Origin: Frondihabitans sucicola
GTDB lineage: Bacteria; Actinomycetota; Actinomycetes; Actinomycetales; Microbacteriaceae
DNA length: 64,000 bases
NCBI RefSeq assembly: GCF_030296615.1
Contig: NZ_AP027732.1
Location: forward strand, 3,539,042-3,603,041
Reading direction: 5' to 3'
Each line of letters opens with the position of its first letter. Positions within the stretch are counted from its first letter, which is position 1. The notes under the pieces are model-generated. The model saw nothing but the letters and a program-made list of their open reading frames with translations, did not search any database and was not told where the DNA came from. The translations under genes and the position numbers were made by a program. Of the stretch, positions 1 to 9,346 are shown in pieces.

Positions 1-729
1 GATCACGTCGTTCAGTTCGCCGTACGCCTCGCGGTCGCCCAGGAACACGCCGTCGAAGAAGCCCTTCTGGAAAGGCGACCAGGCCTGCAGGGTGATGTCG
101 TTGAGGCGCGAGTAGTCGAGGATCCCGTTGTCGCGATCGATCGACTGGTCGAGCCCGGCCATGTTCGCGGCGACCCCCGCCGTGATCAGGTTGGCGTGCG
201 TGATGCTGAGCTGCACCTGGTTGACGATGAGCGGCTGCGAGACCGATCGCTTCAGCAGCTCGACCTGCATCGGCGTGTGGTTCGAGACACCGAAGTTCGT
301 CACTTTTCCGCTGGCCTTCAGAGCGTCGAAGGCGGCAGCGACCTCGTCGGGCTCGACGAGGGCGTCGGGGCGGTGGAGCAGCAGGATGTCGAGGTGCTCG
401 AGCTGGAGGGCGGCGAGCGACTCGTCGACGGACTCGAGGATGTGCTCGGTCGAGAAGTCCCAGTAGCCGTCGGCCAGGCCGACCTTCGACTGAACGATGA
501 CCTGCTCGCGCTCGGCCGGGCTGAACGTGATGGCTTCGCCGAAGCGGCGTTCGCACTCGTGCAGCGGCGTGCCGTACACGTCGGCATGGTCGAAGAAGTT
601 GATGCCGGCGTCGCGGGCCTCCCCCACCAGAGCGCGGATCTCGTCGTCGGTCAGGGGCTCGATCCGCATCAGGCCCAGGATGATGTTGGAGGCGGGGGTG
701 GTCGTGTTCGTCAACGTCGTCGTCTTCAT
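1..729 (-). CDS. Aldo/keto reductase (YdhF-like), 3' end cut by window edge
   Basis: This is the N-terminal 243 codons of an NADPH-dependent aldo/keto reductase of the YdhF-like branch. Such TIM-barrel enzymes reduce aldehydes or ketones in the cytosol. The translation shows the catalytic-Asp/Tyr region INFFDHADVYG, the lysine strand QSKVGLADGYWDFS, the active-site stretch LDILLLHRPDALVEPDE and the segment TNFGVSNHTPMQVELL. The reading frame is open to base 1, so the C-terminal cofactor-binding end is missing. The ATG at 729 follows GGAG two bases upstream. The gene is divergent from the lipoprotein gene at 815. The substrate cannot be predicted. Confidence 0.9.
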   Translation of the reverse strand, partial: MKTTTLTNTTTPASNIILGLMRIEPLTDDEIRALVGEARDAGINFFDHADVYGTPLHECERRFGEAITFSPAEREQVIVQSKVGLADGYWDFSTEHILESVDESLAALQLEHLDILLLHRPDALVEPDEVAAAFDALKASGKVTNFGVSNHTPMQVELLKRSVSQPLIVNQVQLSITHANLITAGVAANMAGLDQSIDRDNGILDYSRLNDITLQAWSPFQKGFFDGVFLGDREAYGELNDVI

Positions 730-780
730 GACTCCATTGTTCACCCCCGCGGGTGGCAGACGCACCGCGGGGAGGAGGCC

Positions 781-786
781 TAGGAT
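781..786 (+). promoter_or_regulatory. -10 hexamer TAGGAT for lipoprotein gene
   Basis: TAGGAT matches the actinobacterial TAnnnT -10 element. It lies 28 bases before the ATG at 815, leaving room for a leader of about 22 bases with its own ribosome binding site (GGAG at 805-808). This start is therefore leadered, unlike many others in the window. Confidence 0.5.
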
Positions 787-814
787 TTCCTTCACCCGAT
801 GAGTGGAGATCGCG

Positions 815-1249
815 ATGAGGCGAATCCTTCCCGTGACGGCGATCCTGATCGCCCTGACGTTCGTCGCGGGCTGCTCGGTGGTCTCCACCGGAGTGATGCC
901 TCACCCGTCACCGACGAGGGCTGCCGCCTCGAATCGGTCCGCGACGGGCGCGCTCATCTCGGCTCTGGCGTCCTGCGGGCTGTTCCCCGATGACGACGGC
1001 GTTGAGCTCGGCGACAAGGTCGCCCTCGCCCTGGCGAGCCAGCCGCACGGAGAGCCGACCGACGTCGACGCGGTCACCGCTCGCTGCACGCTGACCGCCC
1101 TCGGACTCCCGGCGAAAGAGGGCGAGCTCTTCGACACGACAGCCGCCACGGGCGGCTACCAGACGCTCCAGTGGGGCCGGTGGTCGGCGTCGCTGCGGGT
1201 GAAGGACACCCTGCACTTCGAGGTCGATGTCTTCGCGGTGCCCAGCTGA
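815..1249 (+). CDS. Small secreted lipoprotein, function unknown
   Basis: This encodes a 144-residue predicted lipoprotein. The N terminus MRRILPVTAILIALTFVAGC is a signal peptide ending in a lipobox (FVAGC, Cys about residue 20), so the mature protein should be lipid-anchored outside the membrane. The rest is a compact acidic domain with two more cysteines (SCGLFPDD and ARCTLTALG), possibly a disulfide. The ATG at 815 is preferred over the in-frame GTG at 803 because GGAG sits six bases before it and the signal peptide then starts with Arg-Arg. No family is recognised. It stands alone between a divergent reductase and the rhamnose genes. Confidence 0.75.
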   Translation: MRRILPVTAILIALTFVAGCSVVSTGVMPHPSPTRAAASNRSATGALISALASCGLFPDDDGVELGDKVALALASQPHGEPTDVDAVTARCTLTALGLPAKEGELFDTTAATGGYQTLQWGRWSASLRVKDTLHFEVDVFAVPS

Positions 1250-1297
1250 CACACGGTGTGCCGGATCACGCCGCTGGAGCGCCCCCTGAGCTGCCGG

Positions 1298-1303
1298 TAG
1301 CAT
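1298..1303 (+). promoter_or_regulatory. -10 hexamer TAGCAT for rfbB
   Basis: TAGCAT lies about 36 bases before the rfbB ATG, leaving a leader of roughly 30 bases. That leader carries the purine-rich ribosome binding site GGAGAAAG at 1323-1330. No clear -35 was seen. Confidence 0.45.
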
Positions 1304-1338
1304 CGTGGTCACGCCCGCGAACGGAGAAAGATCACATC

Positions 1339-2301
1339 ATGCGCATCCTCGTCACCGGCGGTGCCGGTTTCATCGGCTCCAATTTCGTCCGACGCACCCT
1401 CGAAGACGCCTACCCCGGCCTCGAGGGCGCCGACGTCACCGTCCTCGACGCCCTCACCTACTCGGGCAACCTCGAGAACCTCGCATCGGTCGCCGACTCG
1501 CCCCGATACCGATTCGTCGAGGGCGACATCCGCGACGCAGCCCTTCTCGACACCCTCTTCCCCGAAATCGACGCGGTCGTCCACTTCGCCGCCGAGTCGC
1601 ACGTCGACCGCTCCGTGCGCGACGCCTCGATCTTCGTCGAGACCAACGTGCTGGGCACCCAGCAGCTGCTCGACGCGGCCCTCCGCAACAACCTCCAGCG
1701 CTTCGTGCACGTCTCCACCGACGAGGTCTACGGCTCGATCGCCGAAGGGTCATGGGCAGAAGACCGTCCCCTCGAACCGAACTCGCCCTACTCGGCGTCC
1801 AAGGCCGGCAGCGACCTGCTCGCCCGCAGCTACCACCGCACCCACGGCCTCAACGTCTCCATCACGCGCTGCTCCAACAACTACGGGCCCTACCACTTCC
1901 CCGAGAAGGTCATCCCGCTGTTCGTCACGAACCTCATCGACGACAAGCACGTCCCGCTCTACGGCGAGGGCGACAACATCCGCGACTGGCTCCACGTCGA
2001 CGACCACACGCGCGGCATCGCGCTGGTGCTCGTCAACGGCCGCGCCGGCGAGATCTACAACATCGGCGGCGGCACCGAGCTCACCAACAAAGAGCTCACC
2101 CAGCTGCTGCTCGACGCCACCGGCAAAGACTGGTCCTTTGTCGACCGGGTGCAGGATCGCCTCGGCCACGACCTGCGCTACTCCGTCGACATCTCGAAGA
2201 TCCGCACCGAACTCGGCTACGAACCCCAGGTACCGTTCACGCAGGGGCTGGCCGACGTCGTCCAGTGGTACCGCGACAACCGCACCTGGTGGGAACCCTG
2301 A
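1339..2301 (+). CDS. rfbB: dTDP-glucose 4,6-dehydratase
   Basis: RfbB (320 aa, normal length) converts dTDP-glucose to dTDP-4-keto-6-deoxyglucose, the second step of dTDP-L-rhamnose synthesis in the cytosol. It is an extended short-chain dehydrogenase. The N terminus has the NAD motif GGAGFIGSNFV, then HFAAESHVDRS, HVSTDEVYG and the catalytic YSASKAGSD (Tyr-x3-Lys), and later NNYGPYHFPEKVIPL and GDNIRDWLHVDDH. The ATG at 1339 is preceded by GGAGAAAG; the open frame extends upstream only as non-family sequence. It is followed 19 bases later by rfbD. The partner genes rfbA and rfbC are not in the window, so the pathway is completed elsewhere. Confidence 0.97.
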   Translation: MRILVTGGAGFIGSNFVRRTLEDAYPGLEGADVTVLDALTYSGNLENLASVADSPRYRFVEGDIRDAALLDTLFPEIDAVVHFAAESHVDRSVRDASIFVETNVLGTQQLLDAALRNNLQRFVHVSTDEVYGSIAEGSWAEDRPLEPNSPYSASKAGSDLLARSYHRTHGLNVSITRCSNNYGPYHFPEKVIPLFVTNLIDDKHVPLYGEGDNIRDWLHVDDHTRGIALVLVNGRAGEIYNIGGGTELTNKELTQLLLDATGKDWSFVDRVQDRLGHDLRYSVDISKIRTELGYEPQVPFTQGLADVVQWYRDNRTWWEP

Positions 2302-2320
2302 AAGAGCGCGCGGCGCTGGT

Positions 2321-3208
2321 ATGAGCGCAGCGCAGGGGCAGCGCTACCTCGTCACCGGAGCCCGCGGAATGCTCGGCTCCGACCTCGTCGAAGCGCTCTT
2401 CGGGCGAGATGTGACTCTGCTCGGGCGAGCCGACCTGGACGTCACCGACCGCGGCGCCGTGCTGGCCGCTGTCGAGGGCCATGACGTCGTCATCAATGCC
2501 GCGGCCTACACGAGGGTCGACGACGCCGAGACGCACGAAGACGAGGCCCTCGCCGTCAACGGCGCCGCGGTCGGTCTCCTGGCCGAGGCGACGGCGGCGC
2601 AGGGCGCCAAGCTCGTCACGGTCTCGACCGACTACGTGTTCGACGGCACCGCGACCCTGCCGTACGGCGAAGAGACGCCCCTCGACCCCCTGAACGCCTA
2701 CGGCCGGACCAAGGCGGCCGGAGAACGCCTCGCTCTCGCGGCGAACCCCGACGGCACCTACGTCGTCCGGACCGCGTGGCTCTACGGGCGGCACGGTCCG
2801 AATTTCGCCTCGACCATGCTCCGGCTCGCCGCGACCAACGACACCGTCACCGTCGTCGACGATCAGATCGGCCAACCCACGTGGACCTCCGACCTGGCAG
2901 CACAGATCGTCGCACTCGTCGACGCAGACGCCCCGGCCGGCGTGTACCACGGCACGAATTCGGGTCGAGCGACATGGTTCGATTTCGCTCAGGCGGTGTT
3001 CAAGGTGGCGGGGCTCGATCCTGATAGGGTCAAGCCGACCGACAGCTCCCAGTTCGTCAGGCCGGCGCCTCGACCGAGCTTCAGTGTTCTCGGTCACGAC
3101 GCGTGGCAGCGAGCGGGTCTCGATGCCATGCGCCCTTGGCACGAAGCGCTGACCGAGGCCGCCGGCACAGGAGTATTCGATCATGATGACGCTGCGAGTA
3201 GTCGTTGA
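2321..3208 (+). CDS. rfbD: dTDP-4-dehydrorhamnose reductase
   Basis: RfbD (295 aa) performs the last step of dTDP-L-rhamnose synthesis, the NADPH-dependent reduction of dTDP-4-keto-rhamnose. Visible motifs are VTGARGMLGSDL near the N terminus, INAAAYTRVDDAE, VSTDYVFDGT and YGRTKAAGE (Tyr-x3-Lys). The ATG at 2321 is chosen because the nucleotide-binding strand starts right after it; the same frame runs open far upstream as a shadow of rfbB. The 3' end overlaps the next glycosyltransferase by 26 bases, which suggests translational coupling in a small cell-wall polysaccharide operon. Confidence 0.95.
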   Translation: MSAAQGQRYLVTGARGMLGSDLVEALFGRDVTLLGRADLDVTDRGAVLAAVEGHDVVINAAAYTRVDDAETHEDEALAVNGAAVGLLAEATAAQGAKLVTVSTDYVFDGTATLPYGEETPLDPLNAYGRTKAAGERLALAANPDGTYVVRTAWLYGRHGPNFASTMLRLAATNDTVTVVDDQIGQPTWTSDLAAQIVALVDADAPAGVYHGTNSGRATWFDFAQAVFKVAGLDPDRVKPTDSSQFVRPAPRPSFSVLGHDAWQRAGLDAMRPWHEALTEAAGTGVFDHDDAASSR

Positions 3209-4322
3209 CCAGATCCTCGCGCCCGTTCCGGGCGGGGTAGGACGCTATACCGAAGAGCTGACCCGTCAGATCATCGCCTGCGCTCCGCGCGGTTGCGATG
3301 TCGAGGGGATCGTCGCTGCGCATCCGCAGGAGGACTACGACCGGCTCGAAGACAAGCTGCCCGGGCTCGCGAGCCTGTACCGGTCGGTGCTGGGGCGACG
3401 CGAGCTGTCGCTCGCCTGGCAGGCGGGCCTGCTCGGTCTGCCCGGCAGGGGCATGGTCCACGGCACGAGCCTCATGACGCCGCTCTACAAGCACGACCGG
3501 TCGCTCGATCCCGCGACCCAGACCGCTGTCACCATTCACGACACGGTGCCGTGGACCCACCCCGAGACCCTGACTGCGCAGGGCGTGCGCTGGCACAAGG
3601 CCATGACCAAGCGGGCCTTCAAGTTCGCCGACGCCGTGGTGGTCCCGACCCACACCGTCGCGTCCGAACTCTCCGAGCGCTTCGACTTCGGCGACCGTCT
3701 CCGAGTGATCGGCGGCGCGGTGAGCCCCGACGTCACGCTTCCCGACGACGCCGACGCCATCGCCGACACCCTGGCGCTGCCCGAGAAGTACGCGCTGAGC
3801 GTCGGAACCCTCGAGCCGCGCAAGGGCCTCGAACCGTTGATCGAGGCCATGGCGCACCCTGACGCGCCCGACATCCCCCTCCTCATCGTGGGGTCCGAGG
3901 GCTGGGGCGACGTCCGCATCGAGGAGGTCGTCGCGCGCATGGGCCTCGCCACCGACCGCGTGCGCGTGCTGGGGCACGTTCCCGACTCGACCCTGGCCGT
4001 CCTGCTCCAGCGCGCGGCCGTCTTTGTCTTCCCGTCGCTCGCCGAAGGCTTCGGGCTGCCGATCGTCGAGGCGCTGAGCTTCGGCACGCCGGTCGTCCAC
4101 TCCGACGCTCCCGCGTTGATCGAGGTCGCCGCGGGTGCCGGCGTGGTCGTGGCCCGCGACGACCGCGCGGGCTATCCCGAGCGCCTCGCGCAGGCGATGT
4201 ACCAGGTCGTCAACGACGTCGAGCTCTCGACCCGTCTCGGCGTCGCCGGTCTCGACCGCGCTCGCGCGTTCAGCTGGCGCGACTCCGCCGAGAAGGTCTG
4301 GCAACTGCACGCCGACCTGTAG
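3183..4322 (+). CDS. GT4-family glycosyltransferase
   Basis: This is a 379-residue cytosolic GT-B glycosyltransferase. The N terminus contains the glycine-rich acceptor-domain loop PVPGGVGRYTEEL. The donor domain has SVGTLEPRKGLEPLIEA, GHVPDSTLAVLLQRA and the retaining E-x7-E motif in LAEGFGLPIVEALSFG. AGGAG at 3169-3173 lies nine bases before the first of two adjacent ATGs. Its position behind rfbB and rfbD suggests it adds a sugar, perhaps rhamnose or mannose, to a cell-wall glycopolymer; that is inference from context. It converges on the LCP ligase gene with 15 bases between the stops. Confidence 0.9.
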   Translation: MMTLRVVVDQILAPVPGGVGRYTEELTRQIIACAPRGCDVEGIVAAHPQEDYDRLEDKLPGLASLYRSVLGRRELSLAWQAGLLGLPGRGMVHGTSLMTPLYKHDRSLDPATQTAVTIHDTVPWTHPETLTAQGVRWHKAMTKRAFKFADAVVVPTHTVASELSERFDFGDRLRVIGGAVSPDVTLPDDADAIADTLALPEKYALSVGTLEPRKGLEPLIEAMAHPDAPDIPLLIVGSEGWGDVRIEEVVARMGLATDRVRVLGHVPDSTLAVLLQRAAVFVFPSLAEGFGLPIVEALSFGTPVVHSDAPALIEVAAGAGVVVARDDRAGYPERLAQAMYQVVNDVELSTRLGVAGLDRARAFSWRDSAEKVWQLHADL

Positions 4323-4337
4323 TCGGCTGGCGCGACC

Positions 4338-5681
4338 CTAGCCCGTCGGCGCCGACGCAGTGGCTTTCTTCACCGCAGCGCGGATGGCAGCGAAGTCGGG
4401 GTGCACATTGTCGTAGGTCGGCGGCACGATCTCGAGGTCGGTGATCGGCTGCGACCGGGCCTTGAGCGCGAGCGACACGAACTCCGACAGGGTGCCCTGC
4501 GGGATGTCGGTCTTCACGACCTGGGTTCCGGCGCTGGCGACCGCCTGGAACTTCGACAGCACCTTCGCGGGCGTGAACTGTTTCAGCACCGCCTGCTCGA
4601 CGGTGCGCTGCCGCGCCATTCGGTGGTAGTCGTCGGTGCCGTGTCGGGCCCGGGCGAACCAGAGCGCGTGGTAGCCGTCCAGATGCTGCACGCCGGGCTC
4701 GATCCAGCCGTCGACGTTGATCGGCTGGCCCGCTGCGTCGATGCCGCCGTTGATCGGGATCCGGTAGGGCACGTCGACGGTGATGCCGCCGAGGGCGTTG
4801 ATGAGGTCGACGAAGCCGCCCATGTCGATCAGCGCGTAGTACTGGATCTTCAGGCCGGTGATGCCCTCGATCGCGTCGCGCTCCGCTTCGATGCCCGAAT
4901 TCGATCCCTCTTTGGCAGCGTTCGGATAGAGCTCGGGATGCTCCTCGCCGTACGTGTAGAGGAAGCTCACCAGGCAGTCGTCGCCGCAGGTGTACCCGTC
5001 GGGGTACGGACCGTAGAGCGGCGACCCCTTGCGGAACGGAGCGTTGTAGAGGTTGCGCGGGATCCCGATGATGGTCGTCTTGCCGGTCGCCGCGTCGATC
5101 GACGCCACCGACATGCTGTCCGGGCGCAATCCCGTGCGGTCGGCGCCGGCGTCGCCACCGAGAAGCAGGACGTTGTACCGGCCGTCGACGGGCGCTGCGA
5201 CGTCTTTCTTGGAGGAGAAGAGGGTGTCGAGGAGACCGTGCTGCACGCCGGAGAGATACGACCCGTAGGCAGCGGTTCCGGCCGTGCCCACGAGGACGAC
5301 CACGGCCAGCGCGGCGACGAGCCCGCGGCCCAGGGGCGCGAGGCTGACGAACCGGACCAGCCGGAGGGTGTCGATGGTCAGGACGACCCAGAGCACCGCG
5401 TAGTAGGTGAGGAAGACTTGGACGATCGTAAGGGCGATCGTGTTCGTGGCGATGTCGAAGAGCAGCGAGTGCGCGACGATGACCGAGACGAGCGAGACGA
5501 CGATCAGGGCCCAGAAGACCAGGGTCGATGCGAGCCCCCAGCGGCCGAGGCGCCGGTTGCCCGCGAGGGCCTGCGCGGATCCCGGGATCAGGACATTGAG
5601 GACGACGAGCCACCAGGCCCGCCGCGTCATCACGGCGAGTGACCGGGTGTCCGGGTTCCGGACGGGTGTGGCTGCAGTCAC
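4338..5681 (-). CDS. LytR-CpsA-Psr (LCP) family glycopolymer transferase
   Basis: LCP proteins attach lipid-linked glycopolymers to peptidoglycan outside the membrane. The LCP domain lies at about residues 165-400, with the polyprenyl-phosphate-binding signatures [49 protein letters not shown] and [19 protein letters not shown] (two conserved Arg clusters). The N-terminal part is odd: instead of one anchor there seem to be four or five hydrophobic segments (about residues 22-140). The start ATG overlaps the purE stop by four bases (ATGA), so translation is probably coupled. The neighbouring rhamnose and glycosyltransferase genes fit a role in cell-wall polymer ligation. Confidence 0.93.
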   Translation of the reverse strand: MTAATPVRNPDTRSLAVMTRRAWWLVVLNVLIPGSAQALAGNRRLGRWGLASTLVFWALIVVSLVSVIVAHSLLFDIATNTIALTIVQVFLTYYAVLWVVLTIDTLRLVRFVSLAPLGRGLVAALAVVVLVGTAGTAAYGSYLSGVQHGLLDTLFSSKKDVAAPVDGRYNVLLLGGDAGADRTGLRPDSMSVASIDAATGKTTIIGIPRNLYNAPFRKGSPLYGPYPDGYTCGDDCLVSFLYTYGEEHPELYPNAAKEGSNSGIEAERDAIEGITGLKIQYYALIDMGGFVDLINALGGITVDVPYRIPINGGIDAAGQPINVDGWIEPGVQHLDGYHALWFARARHGTDDYHRMARQRTVEQAVLKQFTPAKVLSKFQAVASAGTQVVKTDIPQGTLSEFVSLALKARSQPITDLEIVPPTYDNVHPDFAAIRAAVKKATASAPTG

Positions 5682-6217
5682 AGGGCTCGTTTCAGGGCGA
5701 CGTTCTTCTCCTCGACGAGTTCGGCCAGGCTCTGGGCGTACTCGGCCAGGCGCGACGAGATCGCAGGATCGGAGGCGCCCAGAATGCGCGCGGCCAACAG
5801 CCCCGCGTTCGCGGCACCGCCGATCGAGACCGTGGCGACCGGGATCCCCGCCGGCATCTGGACGATCGAGAGCAGCGAGTCGAGGCCGTCGAGTTTCACG
5901 AGGGCGACGGGCACCCCGATGACGGGAAGAGTGGTCACGGAGGCGAGCATGCCGGGGAGGTGAGCCGCACCGCCCGCACCGGCGATGATGACGCGGATGC
6001 CGCGCCCGGCGGCCTCGCGCCCGAAGGCGATCATCTTGTCGGGGGTGCGGTGTGCCGAGACGACCTCGACCTCGAAGGGGATGCCGAACTCGGTCAGGAT
6101 GTCGGACGCCGACTTCATCGTCGCCCAGTCGGAGTCGGAGCCCATCACGAGGGCGACCCGCGGAGAAGCCTCCGAAGCGGCAGCGGGCACGACGTCTTGT
6201 TCGTTTTCTGGCAGCAC
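5678..6217 (-). CDS. purE: N5-carboxyaminoimidazole ribonucleotide mutase
   Basis: PurE (179 aa) converts N5-CAIR to CAIR in purine synthesis. Hallmarks are [17 protein letters not shown] for substrate phosphate, SAHRTPDKM (catalytic His) and [16 protein letters not shown]. It carries about 18 extra N-terminal residues before the first strand. The GTG at 6217 lies six bases after the hexamer TACCCT (minus strand), so it may also be made from its own leaderless transcript in the 16-base gap after purK. It is flanked by its pathway partner purK upstream and overlaps the LCP gene downstream. Confidence 0.96.
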   Translation of the reverse strand: MLPENEQDVVPAAASEASPRVALVMGSDSDWATMKSASDILTEFGIPFEVEVVSAHRTPDKMIAFGREAAGRGIRVIIAGAGGAAHLPGMLASVTTLPVIGVPVALVKLDGLDSLLSIVQMPAGIPVATVSIGGAANAGLLAARILGASDPAISSRLAEYAQSLAELVEEKNVALKRAL

Positions 6218-6223
6218 GCAGTC

Positions 6224-6229
6224 AGGGTA
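6224..6229 (-). promoter_or_regulatory. -10 hexamer TACCCT, candidate leaderless promoter of purE
   Basis: On the minus strand TACCCT is followed by six bases and then the GTG start, the spacing that puts the transcription start on the initiation codon. It sits in the short purK-purE gap, so it would be an internal operon promoter. Confidence 0.4.
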
Positions 6230-6233
6230 GCTT

Positions 6234-7370
6234 CTAGCCGGCGAAGAACTCGGCAGCGGCGCGCGCCCGGAACACGACCTCGTCGAGGTCGTCTCCGCCG
6301 GCCGTCACGTGACCGACCTTGCGGCCGGGACGGGGATCCTTGCCGTAGTCGTGGATCTTGACGCTCGGCTGATCGGCCATCGCGGCCGGCAGACGGTCGG
6401 CGATGGTTCCGGTGACCGGGCCGCCGAGCACGTTGACCATGACGCTCCACTCGTCGTGGAGACCCGTGTCGCCGAGCGGCAGGTCGAGGACGGCCCGGAG
6501 GTGCTGCTCGAACTGGCTTGTCGTCGACCCGTCGATCGACCAGTGGCCGGTGTTGTGCGGGCGCATCGCGAGCTCGTTGATCAGGACGCGGTCGTCGGTC
6601 GTCTCGAAGAGCTCGACGGCCAGCACGCCGGTGACGCCCAGCTCGGAGGCGACCGTTCGAGCGATCTGCTCGGCCATGTCGGCGATCCTGCCGGCCGATC
6701 CCGGAGCGGGAGCGATCACCTCGGCGCAGACGCCGTCTCGTTGGATCGACTCGACGACGGGCCAGGCCACGATCTCTCCGCTCGGGCGCCTCGCGACCGA
6801 CTGTGCGAGTTCGCGGCGGAACTCGACGAGCTCTTCGGCCAGGAGCGCGCCGCCGGTGTTGCCCTCCGAGAGGCCGGCGAACCAATCGGCGACCTGACCA
6901 GAAGACGTCACGACGCGGACACCCTTGCCGTCGTAACCGCCGCGGGCCGTCTTGACGACGACACGGCCCCCGTGGTCGGCGAGGAAGGCATCGAGGTCGG
7001 CGGCCGTCTCGAGGCGCGCCCAGTCGGGCACCGGCAGACCGAGCTCGGTCAGTCGTTCGCGCATCACGAGTTTGTCTTGGGCCACGAACAGCGCGCTGGG
7101 CGACGGCTGGACCGAGACGCCGGCGTCGACGAGAGCCTGCAGCACGTCTTGCGGCACGTGCTCGTGGTCGAAGGTGATGACGTCGACGTCGCGAGCGAAC
7201 GCGAGCACCGTCGCGGCGTCGTGGTAGTCGCCCACCTCGGTGGCGGCGAGTCGCGCCGAGGATCCTTCGTTCTCGGCCAGCACGCGGATCTCGAGGCCGA
7301 GCCCGACCGCGGGCGGAACCATCATCCGGGCGAGCTGCCCACCACCGATCACACCGACCGTGAGTGCCAT
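6234..7370 (-). CDS. purK: 5-(carboxyamino)imidazole ribonucleotide synthase
   Basis: PurK (378 aa) is the ATP-grasp enzyme that carboxylates AIR to N5-CAIR for PurE. It has the N-terminal dinucleotide-like fold [12 protein letters not shown], the ATP-grasp core [16 protein letters not shown] and [18 protein letters not shown], and the metal-binding end [18 protein letters not shown]. Length and domain order are normal. The start at 7370 is the first ATG before the GGGQLARM motif. It forms an operon with purE, 16 bases downstream. Confidence 0.97.
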   Translation of the reverse strand: MALTVGVIGGGQLARMMVPPAVGLGLEIRVLAENEGSSARLAATEVGDYHDAATVLAFARDVDVITFDHEHVPQDVLQALVDAGVSVQPSPSALFVAQDKLVMRERLTELGLPVPDWARLETAADLDAFLADHGGRVVVKTARGGYDGKGVRVVTSSGQVADWFAGLSEGNTGGALLAEELVEFRRELAQSVARRPSGEIVAWPVVESIQRDGVCAEVIAPAPGSAGRIADMAEQIARTVASELGVTGVLAVELFETTDDRVLINELAMRPHNTGHWSIDGSTTSQFEQHLRAVLDLPLGDTGLHDEWSVMVNVLGGPVTGTIADRLPAAMADQPSVKIHDYGKDPRPGRKVGHVTAGGDDLDEVVFRARAAAEFFAG

Positions 7371-7412
7371 GAGCCTGTCTTTCGTCGTGGTGCTGTTGGT
7401 GTCGCCTGGACG

Positions 7413-8723
7413 CTACGGGCGGCCCAGGCCGCGGACCTCGAAGCCCGCGGCCCGCCAGGCGACGGCGTCGAGGCAGTTGCGGCCGTCGACGACGCGTTTG
7501 TGGGCGACGAGGGTCGCGACGGCCGCGGGGTCGAGCTCACGGAACTCTTTCCATTCCGTGAGTACGAGGACGGCGTCGGCGCCGCGAACGGCGTCTTCGG
7601 CGGTCTCGGAGGTCGTGAGGGTGGGAAGGCTGCGCGTAGCCGTCTCGTTCGCCTCGGGGTCGAAGGCCGTGACGGTGGCACCGGCCTCGACGAGCTTCGT
7701 GACGACGTCGAGAGCCGGTGAGTCGCGGACGTCGTCGGAGTTCGGCTTGAAGGCCAGGCCGAGCACGCCGATCGTGGCACCGTCGAGGTCGCCGACCAAT
7801 TCGCGGGTCAGCGTGACGACGCGCTCACGCCGGCGGAGGTTGATCGCGTCGACCTCGCCCAGAAACGACAGGGTGTCGTGCAGGCCGAGCTCGTCGCCGC
7901 GCGCGCGGAAGGCGCGGATGTCTTTCGGCAGGCAGCCGCCGCCGAAGCCGAGGCCGGCGTTGAGGAACTTGCGGCCGATGCGGGCGTCGTGACCGATCGC
8001 GTCGGCGAGCTGTGTGACGTCGGCGCCGGTCGCTTCGGCGACCTCGGCCATGGCGTTGATGAACGAGATCTTGGTGGCGAGGAACGCGTTGGCCGAGACC
8101 TTGACGAGCTCTGCGGTGGCGTAGTCCGTGACGATGCGCGGCGTCCCCGTGGCCAGCGCGGTGGCGTACACCTCGTCGAGCACGGCCGTGGCAGCGGCGC
8201 CGGCGTCGCCGGAGGGCACGCCGTAGACGAAGCGATCGGGCGAGACGGTGTCTTGGACGGCGAAGCCCTCGCGCAGGAACTCGGGGTTCCAGGCGAGCGT
8301 GGCGCCGGATTTTGCGCCCTCGACGAGGCCGGCGAGGCGAGCCGCGGTTCCGACGGGGACCGTCGACTTGCCGACCACGAGGTCGCCCTCGCTCAGGAAC
8401 GGGAGGAGGCCGTCGATGGCGGCGTCGACGTAGGTGAGGTCGGCGTTGAAGCTGCCTTTGGTCTGCGGCGTGCCGACGGCGACGAAGTGCACGGTGGCCT
8501 CGGCGGCGGCGCTCATGTCGGTCGTGAAGCGGAGCCGACCGGTCTCGAGGGCCTTGGTCAGCACCTCGGGAAGGCCGGGCTCGAAGAACGGCGCCCGCCC
8601 GGCTCCGAGCTCGTCGACCTTGTGCTGGTCGACGTCGATGCCGACGACGTCGTGGCCCAGTTCAGCCATGCAAGCCGCGTGAACGGCGCCGAGGTACCCA
8701 CATCCGATGACAGAGATTCGCAC
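7413..8723 (-). CDS. UDP-glucose 6-dehydrogenase
   Basis: This 436-residue enzyme oxidises UDP-glucose to UDP-glucuronate with two NAD, supplying uronic acid for envelope polymers. The Rossmann motif ISVIGCGYLGAVHAACMAELG is at the N terminus, the substrate loop is ESTVP-like (VVGKSTVPVGTA), the catalytic cysteine lies in GFGGGCLPKDIRAF, and the C-terminal domain has GLAFKPNSDDVRDSPAL. The start is GTG at 8723, six bases after TAGGGT, so the transcript is probably leaderless. It belongs to the same envelope-sugar neighbourhood as rfbB, rfbD and the LCP gene. Confidence 0.95.
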   Translation of the reverse strand: MRISVIGCGYLGAVHAACMAELGHDVVGIDVDQHKVDELGAGRAPFFEPGLPEVLTKALETGRLRFTTDMSAAAEATVHFVAVGTPQTKGSFNADLTYVDAAIDGLLPFLSEGDLVVGKSTVPVGTAARLAGLVEGAKSGATLAWNPEFLREGFAVQDTVSPDRFVYGVPSGDAGAAATAVLDEVYATALATGTPRIVTDYATAELVKVSANAFLATKISFINAMAEVAEATGADVTQLADAIGHDARIGRKFLNAGLGFGGGCLPKDIRAFRARGDELGLHDTLSFLGEVDAINLRRRERVVTLTRELVGDLDGATIGVLGLAFKPNSDDVRDSPALDVVTKLVEAGATVTAFDPEANETATRSLPTLTTSETAEDAVRGADAVLVLTEWKEFRELDPAAVATLVAHKRVVDGRNCLDAVAWRAAGFEVRGLGRP

Positions 8724-8729
8724 GAGACG

Positions 8730-8735
8730 ACCCTA
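8730..8735 (-). promoter_or_regulatory. -10 hexamer TAGGGT, leaderless promoter of UDP-glucose dehydrogenase gene
   Basis: The minus strand reads TAGGGT, six bases, GTG start. This is a near-perfect example of the leaderless arrangement repeated across the window. Confidence 0.6.
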
Positions 8736-8776
8736 ACGGAAGATGGCTCGCGCCTCCCTGAGCCCCGCCTCGGACC

Positions 8777-9343
8777 TCAGTTGCCGTTCCAGAGCGTCGA
8801 TCCCTCGGAAGGCGCCGACTGCTCCTGCTGTCGCATGCGTGCGACGGCACTGATGTTCTCCTCCATGAGGTCGTGCAGGGTCGACTGCACCAGGTCGGCG
8901 CTCGGGACGTCCCAGAGCACGACCGGCCGGTCGAGGCCGGTGTTGATCAACACGTCGCCCGATCCGAAGAGCGACTGGGCCCCGTTCTTCCGGACGGTCA
9001 GGTCATAGCCGCGCGTGTGCATCAACTCTTGGCGGGTGCGGACGAAGAGCCCGCGTCGAATGATGATGCGCCGCGTGGTGATCGTGTAGTGGCGCCCGAG
9101 CCAGGCGAGCAGCGGGAAGACCCAGAGCAGGATCACGAGGACGAGGGCCGCGACCAGCACCGCCTGGTTCTGCCAGGCCTCCGGCAGACGCCCGTTGAAG
9201 AATCCGGCGAGGCCGAAGATGACGATCAGCGCGAGCGACGGCCAGAAGAGCACGCGCGCGTGCGGGCGCAGCCGAGCGATCACCTCTTCGGATACCGGCT
9301 CGGGAGCCTCGTACGGAGCCCCGCCGCGATCAACGGTCGACAT
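8777..9343 (-). CDS. PH-domain (bPH2/YdbS-like) membrane protein
   Basis: This 188-residue protein has two transmembrane segments (about residues 30-50 and 62-88) followed by a bacterial pleckstrin-homology domain starting at RHYTITTRRIIIRRGLFVRT. The basic strand and the loop LFGSGDVLINTG are typical of YdbS-type bPH2 proteins, whose biochemical role is not established. The ATG at 9343 lies three bases after the birA stop, so the two genes are probably cotranscribed; TATGAA six bases before the ATG may add a leaderless start. Confidence 0.85.
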   Translation of the reverse strand: MSTVDRGGAPYEAPEPVSEEVIARLRPHARVLFWPSLALIVIFGLAGFFNGRLPEAWQNQAVLVAALVLVILLWVFPLLAWLGRHYTITTRRIIIRRGLFVRTRQELMHTRGYDLTVRKNGAQSLFGSGDVLINTGLDRPVVLWDVPSADLVQSTLHDLMEENISAVARMRQQEQSAPSEGSTLWNGN

Positions 9344-9346
9344 GCG

